This document shows, in pieces, positions 25,972 to 34,853 of a stretch of DNA of 64,000 nt. The number at the start of each line of letters is the position of its first letter. Position 1 is the stretch's first letter. A model generated the notes under the pieces. That model saw nothing but the letters and a program-made list of their open reading frames with translations, was not told where the DNA came from and did not search any database. A program made the translations under genes and the position numbers. This DNA is from Micromonospora coerulea (lineage in GTDB: Bacteria; Actinomycetota; Actinomycetes; Mycobacteriales; Micromonosporaceae), in the NCBI RefSeq assembly GCF_016598485.1, contig NZ_JAEMUW010000004.1:62001-126000 (forward strand). The letters run 5' to 3'.

Positions 25972-27660
25972 GTGACCGAGGCGCACTTCGAGGGCGAACC
26001 GCCCCCGCCGCTGCCGGAGGGCGGCCTGCGGATCATCCCGCTCGGCGGACTCGGCGCCATCGGCCGGAACATGACCGTCTTCGAGTACGACGGCAAGCTG
26101 CTGATCGTCGACTGCGGGGTGCTCTTCCCCGACGTCGAGCAGCCCGGCGTGGATCTGATCCTGCCCGACTTCGGCCCGATCCTGGACCGGCTCAACGACG
26201 TCCAGGCGATCGTGCTGACCCACGGTCACGAGGACCACATCGGCGCGGTGCCGTACCTGCTCGCCCACAAGCCGGACATTCCGCTGGTCGGCTCCCAGTT
26301 CACCCTCGCCCTGGTCGAGGCGAAACTGGCCGAGCGGCGGATCCAGCCGTACACGCTGACCGTGCGGGAGGGCGGCCGGGAGCGGCTCGGCCCGTTCCAG
26401 CTGGAATTCTTCGCCGTCAACCACTCGATTCCGGACGCGCTCGCGGTGGCCATCCGCACGCCGGCCGGGCTGGTGCTGCACACCGGCGACTTCAAGATGG
26501 ACCAGCTGCCGCTCGACGGCCGGATCACCGACCTGGCCGGCTTCGCCCGGCTCGGCGCCGAGGGCGTGGACCTGCTGCTGTCGGACTCCACCAACGCGGA
26601 GATCCCCGGCTTCGTCACCCCGGAGCGGGAGATCGGGCCGGTGCTCGACTCGATCTTCGCGAAGGCGAAGGGGCGGATCATCGTCGCCTCGTTCGCCTCG
26701 CACGTGCACCGGGTGCAACAGGTCTTCGACTCGGCCGCCGAGCACGGCCGCAAGGTGGCGCTGATCGGCCGGTCGATGGTCCGCAACATGGGCATCGCCC
26801 GGGACCTCGGCCTGCTCAACATCCCGGCCGGCCTGGTCATCGGCATCGAGGAGGCGACCACGCTGCCGCCCGAGCAGATCGTGCTGATGTCGACCGGATC
26901 GCAGGGCGAGCCGATGAGCGCGCTGGGCCGGATGGCCAGCGGCGACCACCGGCACATCACCATCGCCCCGGGCGACACCGTGGTGCTGGCCTCGTCACTG
27001 GTGCCCGGCAACGAGACCTCCGTCTACCGGGTGATCAACCGGCTGGCCCGGGCCGGCGCGGTGGTCGTGCACAAGGACGTCGCCAAGGTGCACGTCTCCG
27101 GCCACGCCCCCGCCGGCGAGCTGCTCTACCTGCTCAACATGGTCCGGCCGAGCAACCTGATGCCGGTGCACGGCGAGTGGCGGCACCTGCGCGCCCACGC
27201 CCGCCTCGGCATCGAGTCCGGGGTCGCCCCGGACCGGGTGGTGCTCTGCGAGGACGGCGACGTGGTCGACCTGGTCGAGGGCCGCGCCAGCCTGGTCGGG
27301 CACGTGAAGAGCCGGTACGTCTACGTCGACGGCCTCGCCGTCGGTGACGTCAGTGAGTCGCTCCTGACCGAGCGGCGGATCCTCGGCGACGGCGGCTTCA
27401 TCGCCACCACCGTGGTGGTCGATTCGGTCACCGGCAAGGTGGTCGGCGGCCCCACCCTCTCGGCGAAGGGCTTCTCCGAGGACCCGGAGGCGTTCAACCC
27501 GGTCGTCCCGCTGGTCACCGAGGCGCTCAACCGGGCCGCGGCGGACGGCATCACCGACCCGCACCAGCTCCAGCAGATCGTCCGGCGCACCGTCGGGCGC
27601 TGGGTCAACGACAAGTACCGCCGCCGGCCGATGATCGTCCCGACCGTGGTCGAGGTCTGA
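25972..27660 (+). CDS. rnj: Ribonuclease J
   Basis: A 562-residue metallo-beta-lactamase/beta-CASP ribonuclease with 5'-3' exo- and endonuclease activity. The zinc motif HGHEDH is at residues 84-89, preceded by VDCGVLFPD and followed by FAVNHSIPDALAVAI, HTGDFKMDQ and SDSTNAEIPGF. The beta-CASP region has VASFASHVHRVQQV and MSTGSQGEPMSALGRMA, and the late motif is HVSGHAPAGELLYLLNMVRPSNLMPVHGEWRH. GAGGTGG precedes GTG 25972. A hairpin with a T run closes the unit. Confidence 0.96.
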   Translation: MTEAHFEGEPPPPLPEGGLRIIPLGGLGAIGRNMTVFEYDGKLLIVDCGVLFPDVEQPGVDLILPDFGPILDRLNDVQAIVLTHGHEDHIGAVPYLLAHKPDIPLVGSQFTLALVEAKLAERRIQPYTLTVREGGRERLGPFQLEFFAVNHSIPDALAVAIRTPAGLVLHTGDFKMDQLPLDGRITDLAGFARLGAEGVDLLLSDSTNAEIPGFVTPEREIGPVLDSIFAKAKGRIIVASFASHVHRVQQVFDSAAEHGRKVALIGRSMVRNMGIARDLGLLNIPAGLVIGIEEATTLPPEQIVLMSTGSQGEPMSALGRMASGDHRHITIAPGDTVVLASSLVPGNETSVYRVINRLARAGAVVVHKDVAKVHVSGHAPAGELLYLLNMVRPSNLMPVHGEWRHLRAHARLGIESGVAPDRVVLCEDGDVVDLVEGRASLVGHVKSRYVYVDGLAVGDVSESLLTERRILGDGGFIATTVVVDSVTGKVVGGPTLSAKGFSEDPEAFNPVVPLVTEALNRAAADGITDPHQLQQIVRRTVGRWVNDKYRRRPMIVPTVVEV

Positions 27661-27674
27661 CCCACCGGCTCCGC

Positions 27675-27706
27675 ACGCCGGTCCACCGTCCGCGGTGGGC
27701 CGGCGT
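27675..27706 (+). terminator. Intrinsic terminator after rnj
   Basis: A 14-bp stem with one T-G pair (ACGCCGG then CCACCG) and a TCCG loop, followed by CGTCGTTTTC. The nearby TTTT makes this one of the few hairpins here that resembles a classical intrinsic terminator. Confidence 0.8.
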
Positions 27707-27844
27707 CGTCGTTTTCCGGGTACGCCCCGACATCGCCCGACCATGCTGCGCTGATCCCGGTGCGATCCGTTCAACCGATCGGCGGTCGTCTCCGTACTCC
27801 GCTGCGGCAGGCGTGCTCCGCGCCGGCCGGAAGGAGCGTGGCGG

Positions 27845-29089
27845 ATGGACCGCAGACGGGTCACAGCCATCGGCGTACTGGTGGCGGCGGCGGGAGCGGC
27901 GGCAGCGGTGAGCCTGCCGTCGTTCGCCGGCGAGAACGCGGCGCCGCGGCGGACGGCGCCGGTGGCGTCCGACGGCGTCGCGCCGGAGGTGCTCGACGCG
28001 ATGAGCCGGGACCTCTCGCTGACCCGCGACCAGGCGGTGCAGCGCCTGACGGCCGAGCGCCGGGCCGCGGACACCGTCAGCCGGCTGCGGACCGCGCTGG
28101 GCGAGGACTACGGCGGCAGCTGGCTCAGCGCCGACGGAGCGACGCTCAACGTGGCGGTGGCCGACCCGGCCCAGGCGGCGCGGGTGCGGGCCGCCGGAGC
28201 GGTGCCGAGGCAGGTCGACCGCAGCATCCGCGAGCTCGACGCGGTCAAGAGCCGGCTCGACTCGGCCGGCGGCAAGGCCAGCCCGGACGTCTCCGGCTGG
28301 TACGTCGACGTCGCCACCAACTCGGTGGTGGTGCTGGCCCGGCCGGGCACCGAGGCGGCCGGCCGGCGGTTCGCCGAGGCCAGCGGGGTGTCCGCCGGGT
28401 CGGTGCGGGTGCGGACCGCCGCGGAGGCGCCCCGCACGCTGTTCGACGTGCGCGGCGGCGACGCGTTCTTCATCAACAACGCCGGCCGCTGCTCGGTCGG
28501 CTTCTCGGTGGTCGGCGGCTTCGTCACCGCCGGGCATTGCGGCCAGCCGGGGGACCGGACCACCGGCGCCAACCGGATCGCCCAGGGCATTTTCACCGCC
28601 TCGTCGTTCCCCGGCGACGACTGGGCGGTGGTCGAGGTGAACGGCGAGTGGACGCCGCAGGGCGTGGTGAACGACTTCAACGGCGGCACGGTGCCGGTGA
28701 ACGGCTCCACGGCGGCCCCCGTCGGCGCCTCGGTCTGCCGCTCCGGCTCGACCACCGGCACCCGGTGCGGGGTCATCCAGGCGAAGAACGCCACCGTGAA
28801 CTATCCGGAGGGGACGGTCACCGGGCTGACCCGCACGGACGTCTGCGCCGAGCCGGGCGACTCCGGCGGCGCGTGGCTCTCCGGCGACCAGGCGCAGGGG
28901 GTCACCTCCGGCGGGTCCGGCGACTGCACCCAGGGCGGGGTGACCTTCTTCCAGCCGGTCGGCGAGATCCTCCAGCGCAACAACCTGACCCTGGTCACCG
29001 CGAATGGCCAGTCCGCGCTGTCCACCGCTGGCGGCACCTCGTTCCAGACCGTGGCCAGCGCCGACACGTCCGCCGGGTGGCCCGGCTGA
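27845..29089 (+). CDS. Secreted S1 family serine protease (streptogrisin/alpha-lytic type)
   Basis: A 414-residue preproprotease. The signal peptide runs to about residue 28 (MDRRRVTAIGVLVAAAGAAAA). A propeptide of about 180 residues (DLSLTRDQAVQRLTAERRAADTV ... VDVATNSVVVLARPG) helps folding. The mature chymotrypsin-like domain begins near FDVRGGDAFFI. The triad is H231 in VTAGHC, D258 or D259 in GDDWAVV and S340 in GDSGGAW; paired Cys residues fit the family. AAGGAG is upstream of ATG 27845. The C-terminal 40 residues beyond the core are Ser/Thr/Ala-rich. It probably digests external protein. Confidence 0.93.
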   Translation: MDRRRVTAIGVLVAAAGAAAAVSLPSFAGENAAPRRTAPVASDGVAPEVLDAMSRDLSLTRDQAVQRLTAERRAADTVSRLRTALGEDYGGSWLSADGATLNVAVADPAQAARVRAAGAVPRQVDRSIRELDAVKSRLDSAGGKASPDVSGWYVDVATNSVVVLARPGTEAAGRRFAEASGVSAGSVRVRTAAEAPRTLFDVRGGDAFFINNAGRCSVGFSVVGGFVTAGHCGQPGDRTTGANRIAQGIFTASSFPGDDWAVVEVNGEWTPQGVVNDFNGGTVPVNGSTAAPVGASVCRSGSTTGTRCGVIQAKNATVNYPEGTVTGLTRTDVCAEPGDSGGAWLSGDQAQGVTSGGSGDCTQGGVTFFQPVGEILQRNNLTLVTANGQSALSTAGGTSFQTVASADTSAGWPG

Positions 29090-29141
29090 CCGCCGACACC
29101 CCGGCCCGCGTCCACCGCTACCGGTTGTCGCCCTCGGGTGG

Positions 29142-30827
29142 TCAGGGGAGGGCGGTGGCGGCGGCGGCGTAGCTGACGCCGGTGGCCACCGTCGCGTCGA
29201 TCAGCACGTCGAGCTGGGCGGGGGCCACCCCGTGCGCCAGGTCGGTGGTGACGTCCCCGGCCAGCAGCAGCTCGCCCTCGGTCGGCTCGTGCACGTACGC
29301 CTTGGGCAGCAGCCGGTCGTGATTCCAGGCGTTGCAGAAGGCGTACGCCTCGGCGAGCCGGGCGGCGGGCAGCCGGCGGGTGGCGACCACCCGCGCGTGC
29401 AGGATCTCCCCGCGCCCGCCCAGCCGGCGAAACTGGATCACCGCCTCACCCCAGCGACCCACCACCGTGCCGTCCGGTTCCGTCGCGTACCCGTCGCCGC
29501 GCCGGTCCAACGCGGCGGTGACCAGGGCCAGGCTCAGCGGGGCCGGCTCGTCCGCGGCCGGTTCGGCCGGCCGCGTCGTCGGTTCGTCGGCCGGCCACTC
29601 GTCGGGTGTGTCGTCGGCGGGCAGCGGCACCGGCTCGGCCACCGGCCGTTCGGCCAGCCAGGAGGCGATCCGCCCGGACTGGTGCCCGGTGCCGTTGCGG
29701 GCGTCGAAGCTGCCGGCCAGCTCGGTCGCGAGCGCGAGCAGCTCCGCGCCGAGCCGCACCACCGCCACCTCGGCCGCCGGTCGGGCGTCGTGGCCGGGGC
29801 GATAGAGGCGCCGACCGCCCCGCCCGGTCTCGGCGGCCAGCGCGCAGAGCAGCGCGCCGGCGGCGGCGAACTCCATCGTGGACAGGTCGTCGTAGGGGTG
29901 GTCCAGCCGGGGCAGCTGCTCGGCGAGGATGTCCAGCCCCCGGTCCAGGTGCCCGCCGAGGGCGCAGAACCGCAGATGGGCGGCGAGCTGGGGGAAGGCG
30001 GTCCGTTCCCGCCCGTGCCGCCGGTACGCCCGCACGTGCGCCCGGGCCGCCCGGTCCGGCTCGCCGGTGCGCAGCCACGGCAGCAGCGCCACCGCCAGGG
30101 CCCGCTCCGGCTGATCGGTGCACCGGAGTCCGCCGTCCAGCACCGGCCGCAGCGCGTCGAGGGCCGCCGCAGGCTCGCCCCACCCCGCCAGCAGGTCCGC
30201 CCGGCGGGCCGGGGCGCAGCCGGGGCAGCCGCCGGCCGGGTCCGGCCCGCCGGCCGTCTGCTCCGGGTCGCGGCGCGGCGTCGGGCCGGGCTGGTCGTAC
30301 GACTGGTCCGGGTCGCGGCGCCGGGTCGGGCGCGCCGGGCCGGAACCACCGTCGCGCCAGCGGTCGTACTCCCGGCGGGCGGTCGGCTCGTCACCGAGGT
30401 GGTCCGCGATCCGGCAGCGCAGCTCGGCGACCGGCTCCGCGTCCGGGCCGAGCCGGGCGGCGAGGTCGTCCAGCAGGGACCGGGCCTGGTCCAGCCCGAC
30501 CCGGGGGGTGCCCAGGAACGCCTCCACCGCCTGCCGCTGGTGCCGGCGCAGTGCCTCGGCGTCGCCGGGGCGGGCGTCGAGCAGGCCGGGCATCCGGTCG
30601 ACCGCCGTCAGGCAGCGGCGCACCGGCTCGAGCAGCCGCCACCGCTGGCCGTGGTGCAGGTACGCCTCGATCAGCGCGAACCGGGCGGCCAGGGCGGTGG
30701 CCGGGTCGCCGGTCGCGTCGGCCTGCCCGGCGATCCGCTCCAGCTCGGCGTAGCGGGCCTCGCCGTCGGGCAGGTCCCGGGCGTCGGCGAGCGCCTCGAC
30801 CAGCCCCCGGTCGCGGGAGGTGGTCAC
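29142..30827 (-). CDS. Large protein with helical repeats and a C-terminal YbjN domain
   Basis: A 561-residue protein. The N-terminal 400 residues are Ala/Leu/Arg-rich and look like TPR-type helical repeats (ALADARDLPDGEARYAELERIAGQ, ARFALIEAYLHHGQRWRLLEPVRRCL). They are interrupted by a charged low-complexity stretch and a CPGCAPARRADLLAGWGEP segment. The last 130 residues form a YbjN-like domain: GDGYATEPDGTVVGRWGEAVIQFRR, EAYAFCNAWNHDRLLPKAYVHEPTEGELLLAGDVTTDLAHGVAPAQLD. YbjN relatives affect stress or secretion by unknown means. The GTG start overlaps the upstream YbjN gene by 4 nt. Confidence 0.82.
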   Translation of the reverse strand: MTTSRDRGLVEALADARDLPDGEARYAELERIAGQADATGDPATALAARFALIEAYLHHGQRWRLLEPVRRCLTAVDRMPGLLDARPGDAEALRRHQRQAVEAFLGTPRVGLDQARSLLDDLAARLGPDAEPVAELRCRIADHLGDEPTARREYDRWRDGGSGPARPTRRRDPDQSYDQPGPTPRRDPEQTAGGPDPAGGCPGCAPARRADLLAGWGEPAAALDALRPVLDGGLRCTDQPERALAVALLPWLRTGEPDRAARAHVRAYRRHGRERTAFPQLAAHLRFCALGGHLDRGLDILAEQLPRLDHPYDDLSTMEFAAAGALLCALAAETGRGGRRLYRPGHDARPAAEVAVVRLGAELLALATELAGSFDARNGTGHQSGRIASWLAERPVAEPVPLPADDTPDEWPADEPTTRPAEPAADEPAPLSLALVTAALDRRGDGYATEPDGTVVGRWGEAVIQFRRLGGRGEILHARVVATRRLPAARLAEAYAFCNAWNHDRLLPKAYVHEPTEGELLLAGDVTTDLAHGVAPAQLDVLIDATVATGVSYAAAATALP

Positions 30828-31303
30828 CGGACCGACCCGCCGGGCAGGGCGCCGACGGCCGTGGCGAGCTGGCAGCCGGTGACGATGCCGCAGTCGATCA
30901 ACTGGTCGAGCTGGTGCGGTGTGACCCCGCGTTCCAGGTCGGTGGTGACCTCGCCGCAGATCTGGGCCAGCCCGTCGTCGGCGACGTGCACGAACGCCTT
31001 CGGCCAGAGCCGGTCGTGGTTCCAGCCGTTGCAGAAGGCGTACAGCGCCGGCACGTGCTCGATGCCGAAGCGGGGCGCGGTGACGGTCCGGACCTGGAGC
31101 AGCTCGCCCGCGGCACCCCGGCGGAAGAACCAGATGAGGCTGTCCTCCCAGCGCCCCACCAGGTCGTCGTCGCCGTCCGCGGCGACCGTGTAGCCCCGGT
31201 TGAGCAGCACGGCGGCGATCAGCTCGCCGGTGAGCGGTCGCAACGCCTGCGGGTGTCCGGCCAGGGGGCCGTCCGGACCGTCCTCGAATTCCGGCGACGC
31301 CAT
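30824..31303 (-). CDS. YbjN-domain protein
   Basis: A 159-residue protein that is almost only a YbjN-like domain: RGYTVAADGDDDLVGRWEDSLIWFFRR, YAFCNGWNHDRLWPKAFVHV, GLAQICGEVTTDLERGVTPHQLDQLIDCGIVTG. It is clearly homologous to the C-terminal domain of the next gene, with which it overlaps by GTGA, so a duplication is likely. The YFCN-WNHDR-WPKA motif suggests a type III secretion chaperone-like fold, as known for the family. AAGGGA lies about 10 nt before ATG 31303. It is divergent from ftsK. Confidence 0.85.
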   Translation of the reverse strand: MASPEFEDGPDGPLAGHPQALRPLTGELIAAVLLNRGYTVAADGDDDLVGRWEDSLIWFFRRGAAGELLQVRTVTAPRFGIEHVPALYAFCNGWNHDRLWPKAFVHVADDGLAQICGEVTTDLERGVTPHQLDQLIDCGIVTGCQLATAVGALPGGSVR

Positions 31304-31404
31304 CGGGCATCCCTTCTGAGGCGAATAACACAACGGACGGCGCGGTCCGTGCTGCGACGCGCGGACACGACCCGGAAAAGCGGCGATCTGCCGGGTGACG
31401 CCGT

Positions 31405-31416
31405 TACGGTGACTGT
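31405..31416 (+). promoter_or_regulatory. -10 element for leaderless ftsK transcript
   Basis: TACGGT at 31405-31410 lies 6 nt before ATG 31417, with no ribosome binding site. Confidence 0.55.
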
Positions 31417-33873
31417 ATGGCGGGCCGTACCTCTCAGGCGAGCCGGCGACGCGGCGCGTCGCCGCGCGGCACCACGAACAGCCGTGCCCGCCAGCCGGCG
31501 AAGAAGACCACCCGGGCGGCGGCCCGGCGGCGGCCCGCGGCCCGACCGGGCCCGGCCGTCTATCTCGGACGCGCGGTCGGCGCGGTCTGGATGGGGCTGG
31601 CGCACGGCGTGGGCTGGGCCGTCCGGGCGGCCGGTCGGCAGGCGGCGTCGGCCCGCGACCTGGACCCGGAGCACCGCCGTGACGGCGGTGGCCTGCTCCT
31701 CTTCGGCTTCGCCATCCTCACCGCGGTGGCCATCTGGTTCGGCGGCGCCGGGCCGGTCGGCGCGCGGCTGGCCGACACCGTCCGGCTCTTCCTCGGCGCG
31801 ATCGCGATCGTCGTGCCGGTGCTGCTGATGATCGGCGCCTGGCGGCTGATGCGCACGCCGGCCGACCTCGAGCACCGGGGCCGCGGCCTGGTCGGCTGGG
31901 GGTCCATGCTGGTCGCCACCGCGGCGATGCTGCACATCGGACAGCACCCGGTCGACTCCGTGCAGCGGGACTACGCGGGCGGGCTGGTCGGTGCCGGCAT
32001 CGGCGACCTGCTGGAGAGGGCGATCACCGCCTGGGTGGCGGTGCCGCTGCTGATCCTGCTGCTCGTCTTCGGCCTGCTGGTGGTCACCGCGACGCCGATC
32101 AACAAGATCCCGGAGCGGCTCGGGCTGCTCGCCGGCACCCTGGTCGCTCCGCCCGACGCCGCCGACGCCGGGACCGAGGCGACGGAGAAGCCGGCCCGCC
32201 GGCGGCCGGCCAAGCGACTGCCCCCGCCGCTGGACCCGGACGACCCGCACGCCGACCTTGACGGCGTCGACCTCCAGGACACCCTGGTGCTGCCCCGCAA
32301 GCCGCCGGCGAAGGTGCCCGGCAGCCGCAAGCCGGTCGAGCCGCCGGAGCACTCGCCCCTGCCCAGCCGGGCGGAGCAGCTCGCGCTCACCGGGCTGGCC
32401 GGCGACTACACCCTGCCGCCGGCCAACATGCTCAGCGCCGGCGCCGCCGCGAAGACCCGCAGCAAGGCCAATGACGAGGTGATCGCCGCGCTGACCGGCG
32501 TCTTCGACCAGTTCGACGTGGACGCCGCGGTCACCGGCTTCACCCGGGGCCCGACGGTCACCCGGTACGAGGTCGAGCTCGGCCACGGCGTCAAGGTCGA
32601 GCGGATCACCCAGCTCTCCCGCAACATCGCGTACGCGGTGAAGTCGCCGGACGTGCGGATCCTCAGCCCGATCCCGGGCAAGAGCGCGGTCGGCGTGGAG
32701 ATCCCGAACACCGACCCGGAGAACGTCGCGCTCGGCGACGTACTGCGCTCGCGGGCCGCGACCAGCGACCACCATCCGATGGTGGTGGCGCTCGGCAAGG
32801 ACATCGAGGGCGGCTACGTGGTGGCCAACCTGGCCAAGATGCCGCACATCCTGATCGCCGGCGCGACCGGCGCGGGAAAGTCGTCCTGCCTGAACTCGCT
32901 GCTGGTGTCGATCCTGACCCGGGCCACCCCGGACGAGGTGCGGCTGCTGCTGATCGACCCGAAGCGGGTCGAGATGACCGGGTACGAGGGCATCCCGCAC
33001 CTGGTCACCCCGATCGTGACCAACGCGAAGAAGGCGGCCGACTCGCTCGACTGGGTCGTCCGCGAGATGGACATGCGCTACGACGACCTCGCCGCCAACG
33101 GGGTCCGGCACATCGACGACTTCAACCGCAAGGTGCGCAACGGCGAGATCAAGGCCCCGCCGGGCAGCGAGCGGGAGATGCGGCCGTACCCGTACCTGCT
33201 GGTGATCGTCGACGAGCTGGCCGACCTGATGATGGTGGCGCCGCGCGACGTGGAGGACTCGGTCGTCCGGATCACCCAGCTCGCCCGGGCCGCCGGCATC
33301 CACCTGGTGCTCGCCACCCAGCGCCCCTCGGTCGACGTGGTGACCGGCCTGATCAAGGCGAACGTGCCGTCCCGGCTGGCCTTCGCCACCTCCTCCCTCG
33401 CCGACTCGCGGGTCATCCTCGACCAGCCGGGCGCGGAGAAGCTGCTCGGCCGCGGCGACGGGCTCTTCCTGCCGATGGGTGCCTCGAAGCCGATAAGGAT
33501 CCAGGGCGCCTGGGTGACCGAGCGCGAGATCGCCGACGTGGTCAAGTTCTGCAAGGACCAGCGCGAGCCGGAGTTCCGCCCGGACGTGCTCGCCCCGGCG
33601 CAGGAGAGCAAGAAGAAGATCGACGAGGACATCGGGGACGACCTGGACCTGCTGGTGCAGGCGGTCGAGCTCGTGGTCACCTCGCAGTTCGGCTCGACGT
33701 CGATGCTCCAGCGCAAGCTGCGGGTCGGCTTCGCCAAGGCGGGCCGGCTGATGGATCTGATGGAGACCCGGGGCGTGGTCGGCCCGTCCGAGGGCTCCAA
33801 GGCCCGGGACGTCCTGGTCAAGCCGGACGAGCTGGAAGAGGTGCTGGTCGGCCTGCGCGGCGGCGAGGAGTAG
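31417..33873 (+). CDS. ftsK: DNA translocase FtsK
   Basis: An 818-residue FtsK/SpoIIIE protein that pumps chromosomal DNA across the closing septum. A basic N-terminus precedes four membrane helices (residues about 50-230), then a variable linker and the motor. Walker A is GATGAGKSS at residues 482-490 and Walker B is YLLVIVDELADL. Also seen are LATQRPSVDVVTGLIKANVPSRLAFA and the C-terminal winged-helix gamma domain (LVQAVELVVTSQFGSTSMLQRKLRVGFAKAGRLMD) that reads KOPS-type sequences. A terminator follows directly. The length is normal. Confidence 0.96.
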   Translation: MAGRTSQASRRRGASPRGTTNSRARQPAKKTTRAAARRRPAARPGPAVYLGRAVGAVWMGLAHGVGWAVRAAGRQAASARDLDPEHRRDGGGLLLFGFAILTAVAIWFGGAGPVGARLADTVRLFLGAIAIVVPVLLMIGAWRLMRTPADLEHRGRGLVGWGSMLVATAAMLHIGQHPVDSVQRDYAGGLVGAGIGDLLERAITAWVAVPLLILLLVFGLLVVTATPINKIPERLGLLAGTLVAPPDAADAGTEATEKPARRRPAKRLPPPLDPDDPHADLDGVDLQDTLVLPRKPPAKVPGSRKPVEPPEHSPLPSRAEQLALTGLAGDYTLPPANMLSAGAAAKTRSKANDEVIAALTGVFDQFDVDAAVTGFTRGPTVTRYEVELGHGVKVERITQLSRNIAYAVKSPDVRILSPIPGKSAVGVEIPNTDPENVALGDVLRSRAATSDHHPMVVALGKDIEGGYVVANLAKMPHILIAGATGAGKSSCLNSLLVSILTRATPDEVRLLLIDPKRVEMTGYEGIPHLVTPIVTNAKKAADSLDWVVREMDMRYDDLAANGVRHIDDFNRKVRNGEIKAPPGSEREMRPYPYLLVIVDELADLMMVAPRDVEDSVVRITQLARAAGIHLVLATQRPSVDVVTGLIKANVPSRLAFATSSLADSRVILDQPGAEKLLGRGDGLFLPMGASKPIRIQGAWVTEREIADVVKFCKDQREPEFRPDVLAPAQESKKKIDEDIGDDLDLLVQAVELVVTSQFGSTSMLQRKLRVGFAKAGRLMDLMETRGVVGPSEGSKARDVLVKPDELEEVLVGLRGGEE

Positions 33874-33896
33874 GTCCCGCCCGTCGGACGCCCACG

Positions 33897-33933
33897 CGAC
33901 AAGGCCCGCCGGGATCCGGCGGGCCTCCTGTCG
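33897..33933. terminator. Terminator between ftsK and a convergent gene
   Basis: A perfect 11-bp core (AGGCCCGCCGG, 33902-33912, with 33916-33926) and an outer CGACA/TGTCG pairing after a two-base bulge. It sits between two convergent genes and is likely to work in both directions. Confidence 0.75.
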
Positions 33934-33945
33934 TGGCGCGGGCCG

Positions 33946-34191
33946 TCAGGAGTTGAACAGGGCGGCGGCGATGATCAAGCCGAGGATCGCGCCGACCACG
34001 CTGGCGGCGGCGGCGTACCAGCCCAGCGGCTTGTCGCCGAGGACCGCGCCGACGATGCCCAGGATCAGGCCGGCGAGGCCGAAGAACGGCGGCAGGAAGA
34101 AGACCGCGATGACGGCGAAGACGAAACCCAGGATGGTGCAGACGCGCGCGGCGCTGCTGCGCGGGCGGGCGGTGGCGTGGATGTCGGCCAT
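33946..34191 (-). CDS. Small membrane protein, 81 residues
   Basis: ATG 34191 is preceded by GGAGGA at good spacing, so longer in-frame starts are rejected. The protein has a short polar N-terminus (MADIHATARPRSSAARV) and then near-continuous hydrophobic sequence (CTILGFVFAVIAVFFLPPFFGLAGLILGIVGAVLG, WYAAAASVVGAILGLIIAAAL) forming two or three membrane helices. It resembles the short DUF4190-like membrane proteins of actinobacteria. The function is unknown. Confidence 0.78.
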   Translation of the reverse strand: MADIHATARPRSSAARVCTILGFVFAVIAVFFLPPFFGLAGLILGIVGAVLGDKPLGWYAAAASVVGAILGLIIAAALFNS

Positions 34192-34301
34192 GATGTCCTC
34201 CGTGGGTAGGCCCTTCGATGGGGTCGGCCGAGGTCTACCCATTCGGCGCTCGCGCTACGCATCCGGCCGCATACCGGGCGGTTGGGGCGCCCGCCCAAGG
34301 C

Positions 34302-34616
34302 TCAGTGGAAGAGCTTGAGCCCCACCACGCCGGCCACCACCAGCGCCAGGCAGGCGATCCGGGGCAGGCTGGCCGGCTCGTTCAGGGCCAGCATGCCGAC
34401 CACCGCGGTGCCCACCGCGCCGATGCCGACCCAGACCGCGTAGCCCGTGCCGACCGGGATGTCGCGCAGCGCGTACGCCAGGCCGGCCATGCTCAGCACC
34501 AGGGTGACCGCGAAGACGGCCGTGGGCAGGGGGCGGCTGAAGCCGTTGCTGCGGTCCAGGGCGATCGCCCACGCCGTTTCCAGCAGTCCGGAGAGCACCA
34601 GCACGATCCAGGCCAT
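34302..34616 (-). CDS. SMR family guanidinium exporter (SugE/Gdx)
   Basis: A 104-residue four-helix small multidrug resistance protein. MAWIVLVLSGLLETAWAIALD carries the essential E13 and W16 of the family, and SNGFSRPLPTAVF and YAVWVGIGAVGTAVVGM are Gdx/SugE-like. Gdx proteins export guanidinium in exchange for protons. The decisive context is a guanidine-III riboswitch in the leader. AGAGGTGA precedes ATG 34616; an ATG at 34646 is within the leader and rejected. Homodimer or partner-subunit status cannot be seen, but no second SMR gene is adjacent, which fits a Gdx homodimer. Confidence 0.92.
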   Translation of the reverse strand: MAWIVLVLSGLLETAWAIALDRSNGFSRPLPTAVFAVTLVLSMAGLAYALRDIPVGTGYAVWVGIGAVGTAVVGMLALNEPASLPRIACLALVVAGVVGLKLFH

Positions 34617-34654
34617 GGCGGTCACCTCTTGCGGCGGCCCGGCCACCAGGGCCG

Positions 34655-34715
34655 GGACGAGTCGTCGTCGTCCGGGGCGTCTTGGCCTGACCGGGTACGC
34701 CCACGACTCGTCCGG
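34655..34715 (-). promoter_or_regulatory. Guanidine-III (ykkC-III) riboswitch with expression platform
   Basis: Read on the minus strand from 34715: CCGGACGAG, a short variable part, GGGCGT, then ACCCGGTCAGGCCAAG and ACGCCC ending at 34675. The CCGG/CCGG pseudoknot strands, the GGGCGT/ACGCCC stem and the conserved loop are those of the ykkC-III aptamer. Just after it, 34665-34655 (ACGACTCGTCC) exactly complements GGACGAGTCGT of the aptamer 5' strand, an obvious competing pairing. A GC hairpin at 34656-34638 overlaps this strand by two bases. A TAGCGT box at 34763-34758 may be the promoter. Confidence 0.88.
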
Positions 34716-34853
34716 GGTGGCCGGCCGGACCTGCGTCGGCGGCAGCCACCGGAGCCGACGCTAGCACCGGCCGGGAGCGCCGGTGGCCGATGTGGTGACG
34801 AAGCCCACCCGGGGGTGGATCTCCACTTCACTTCAGGTTGCAGGATGAGATCC

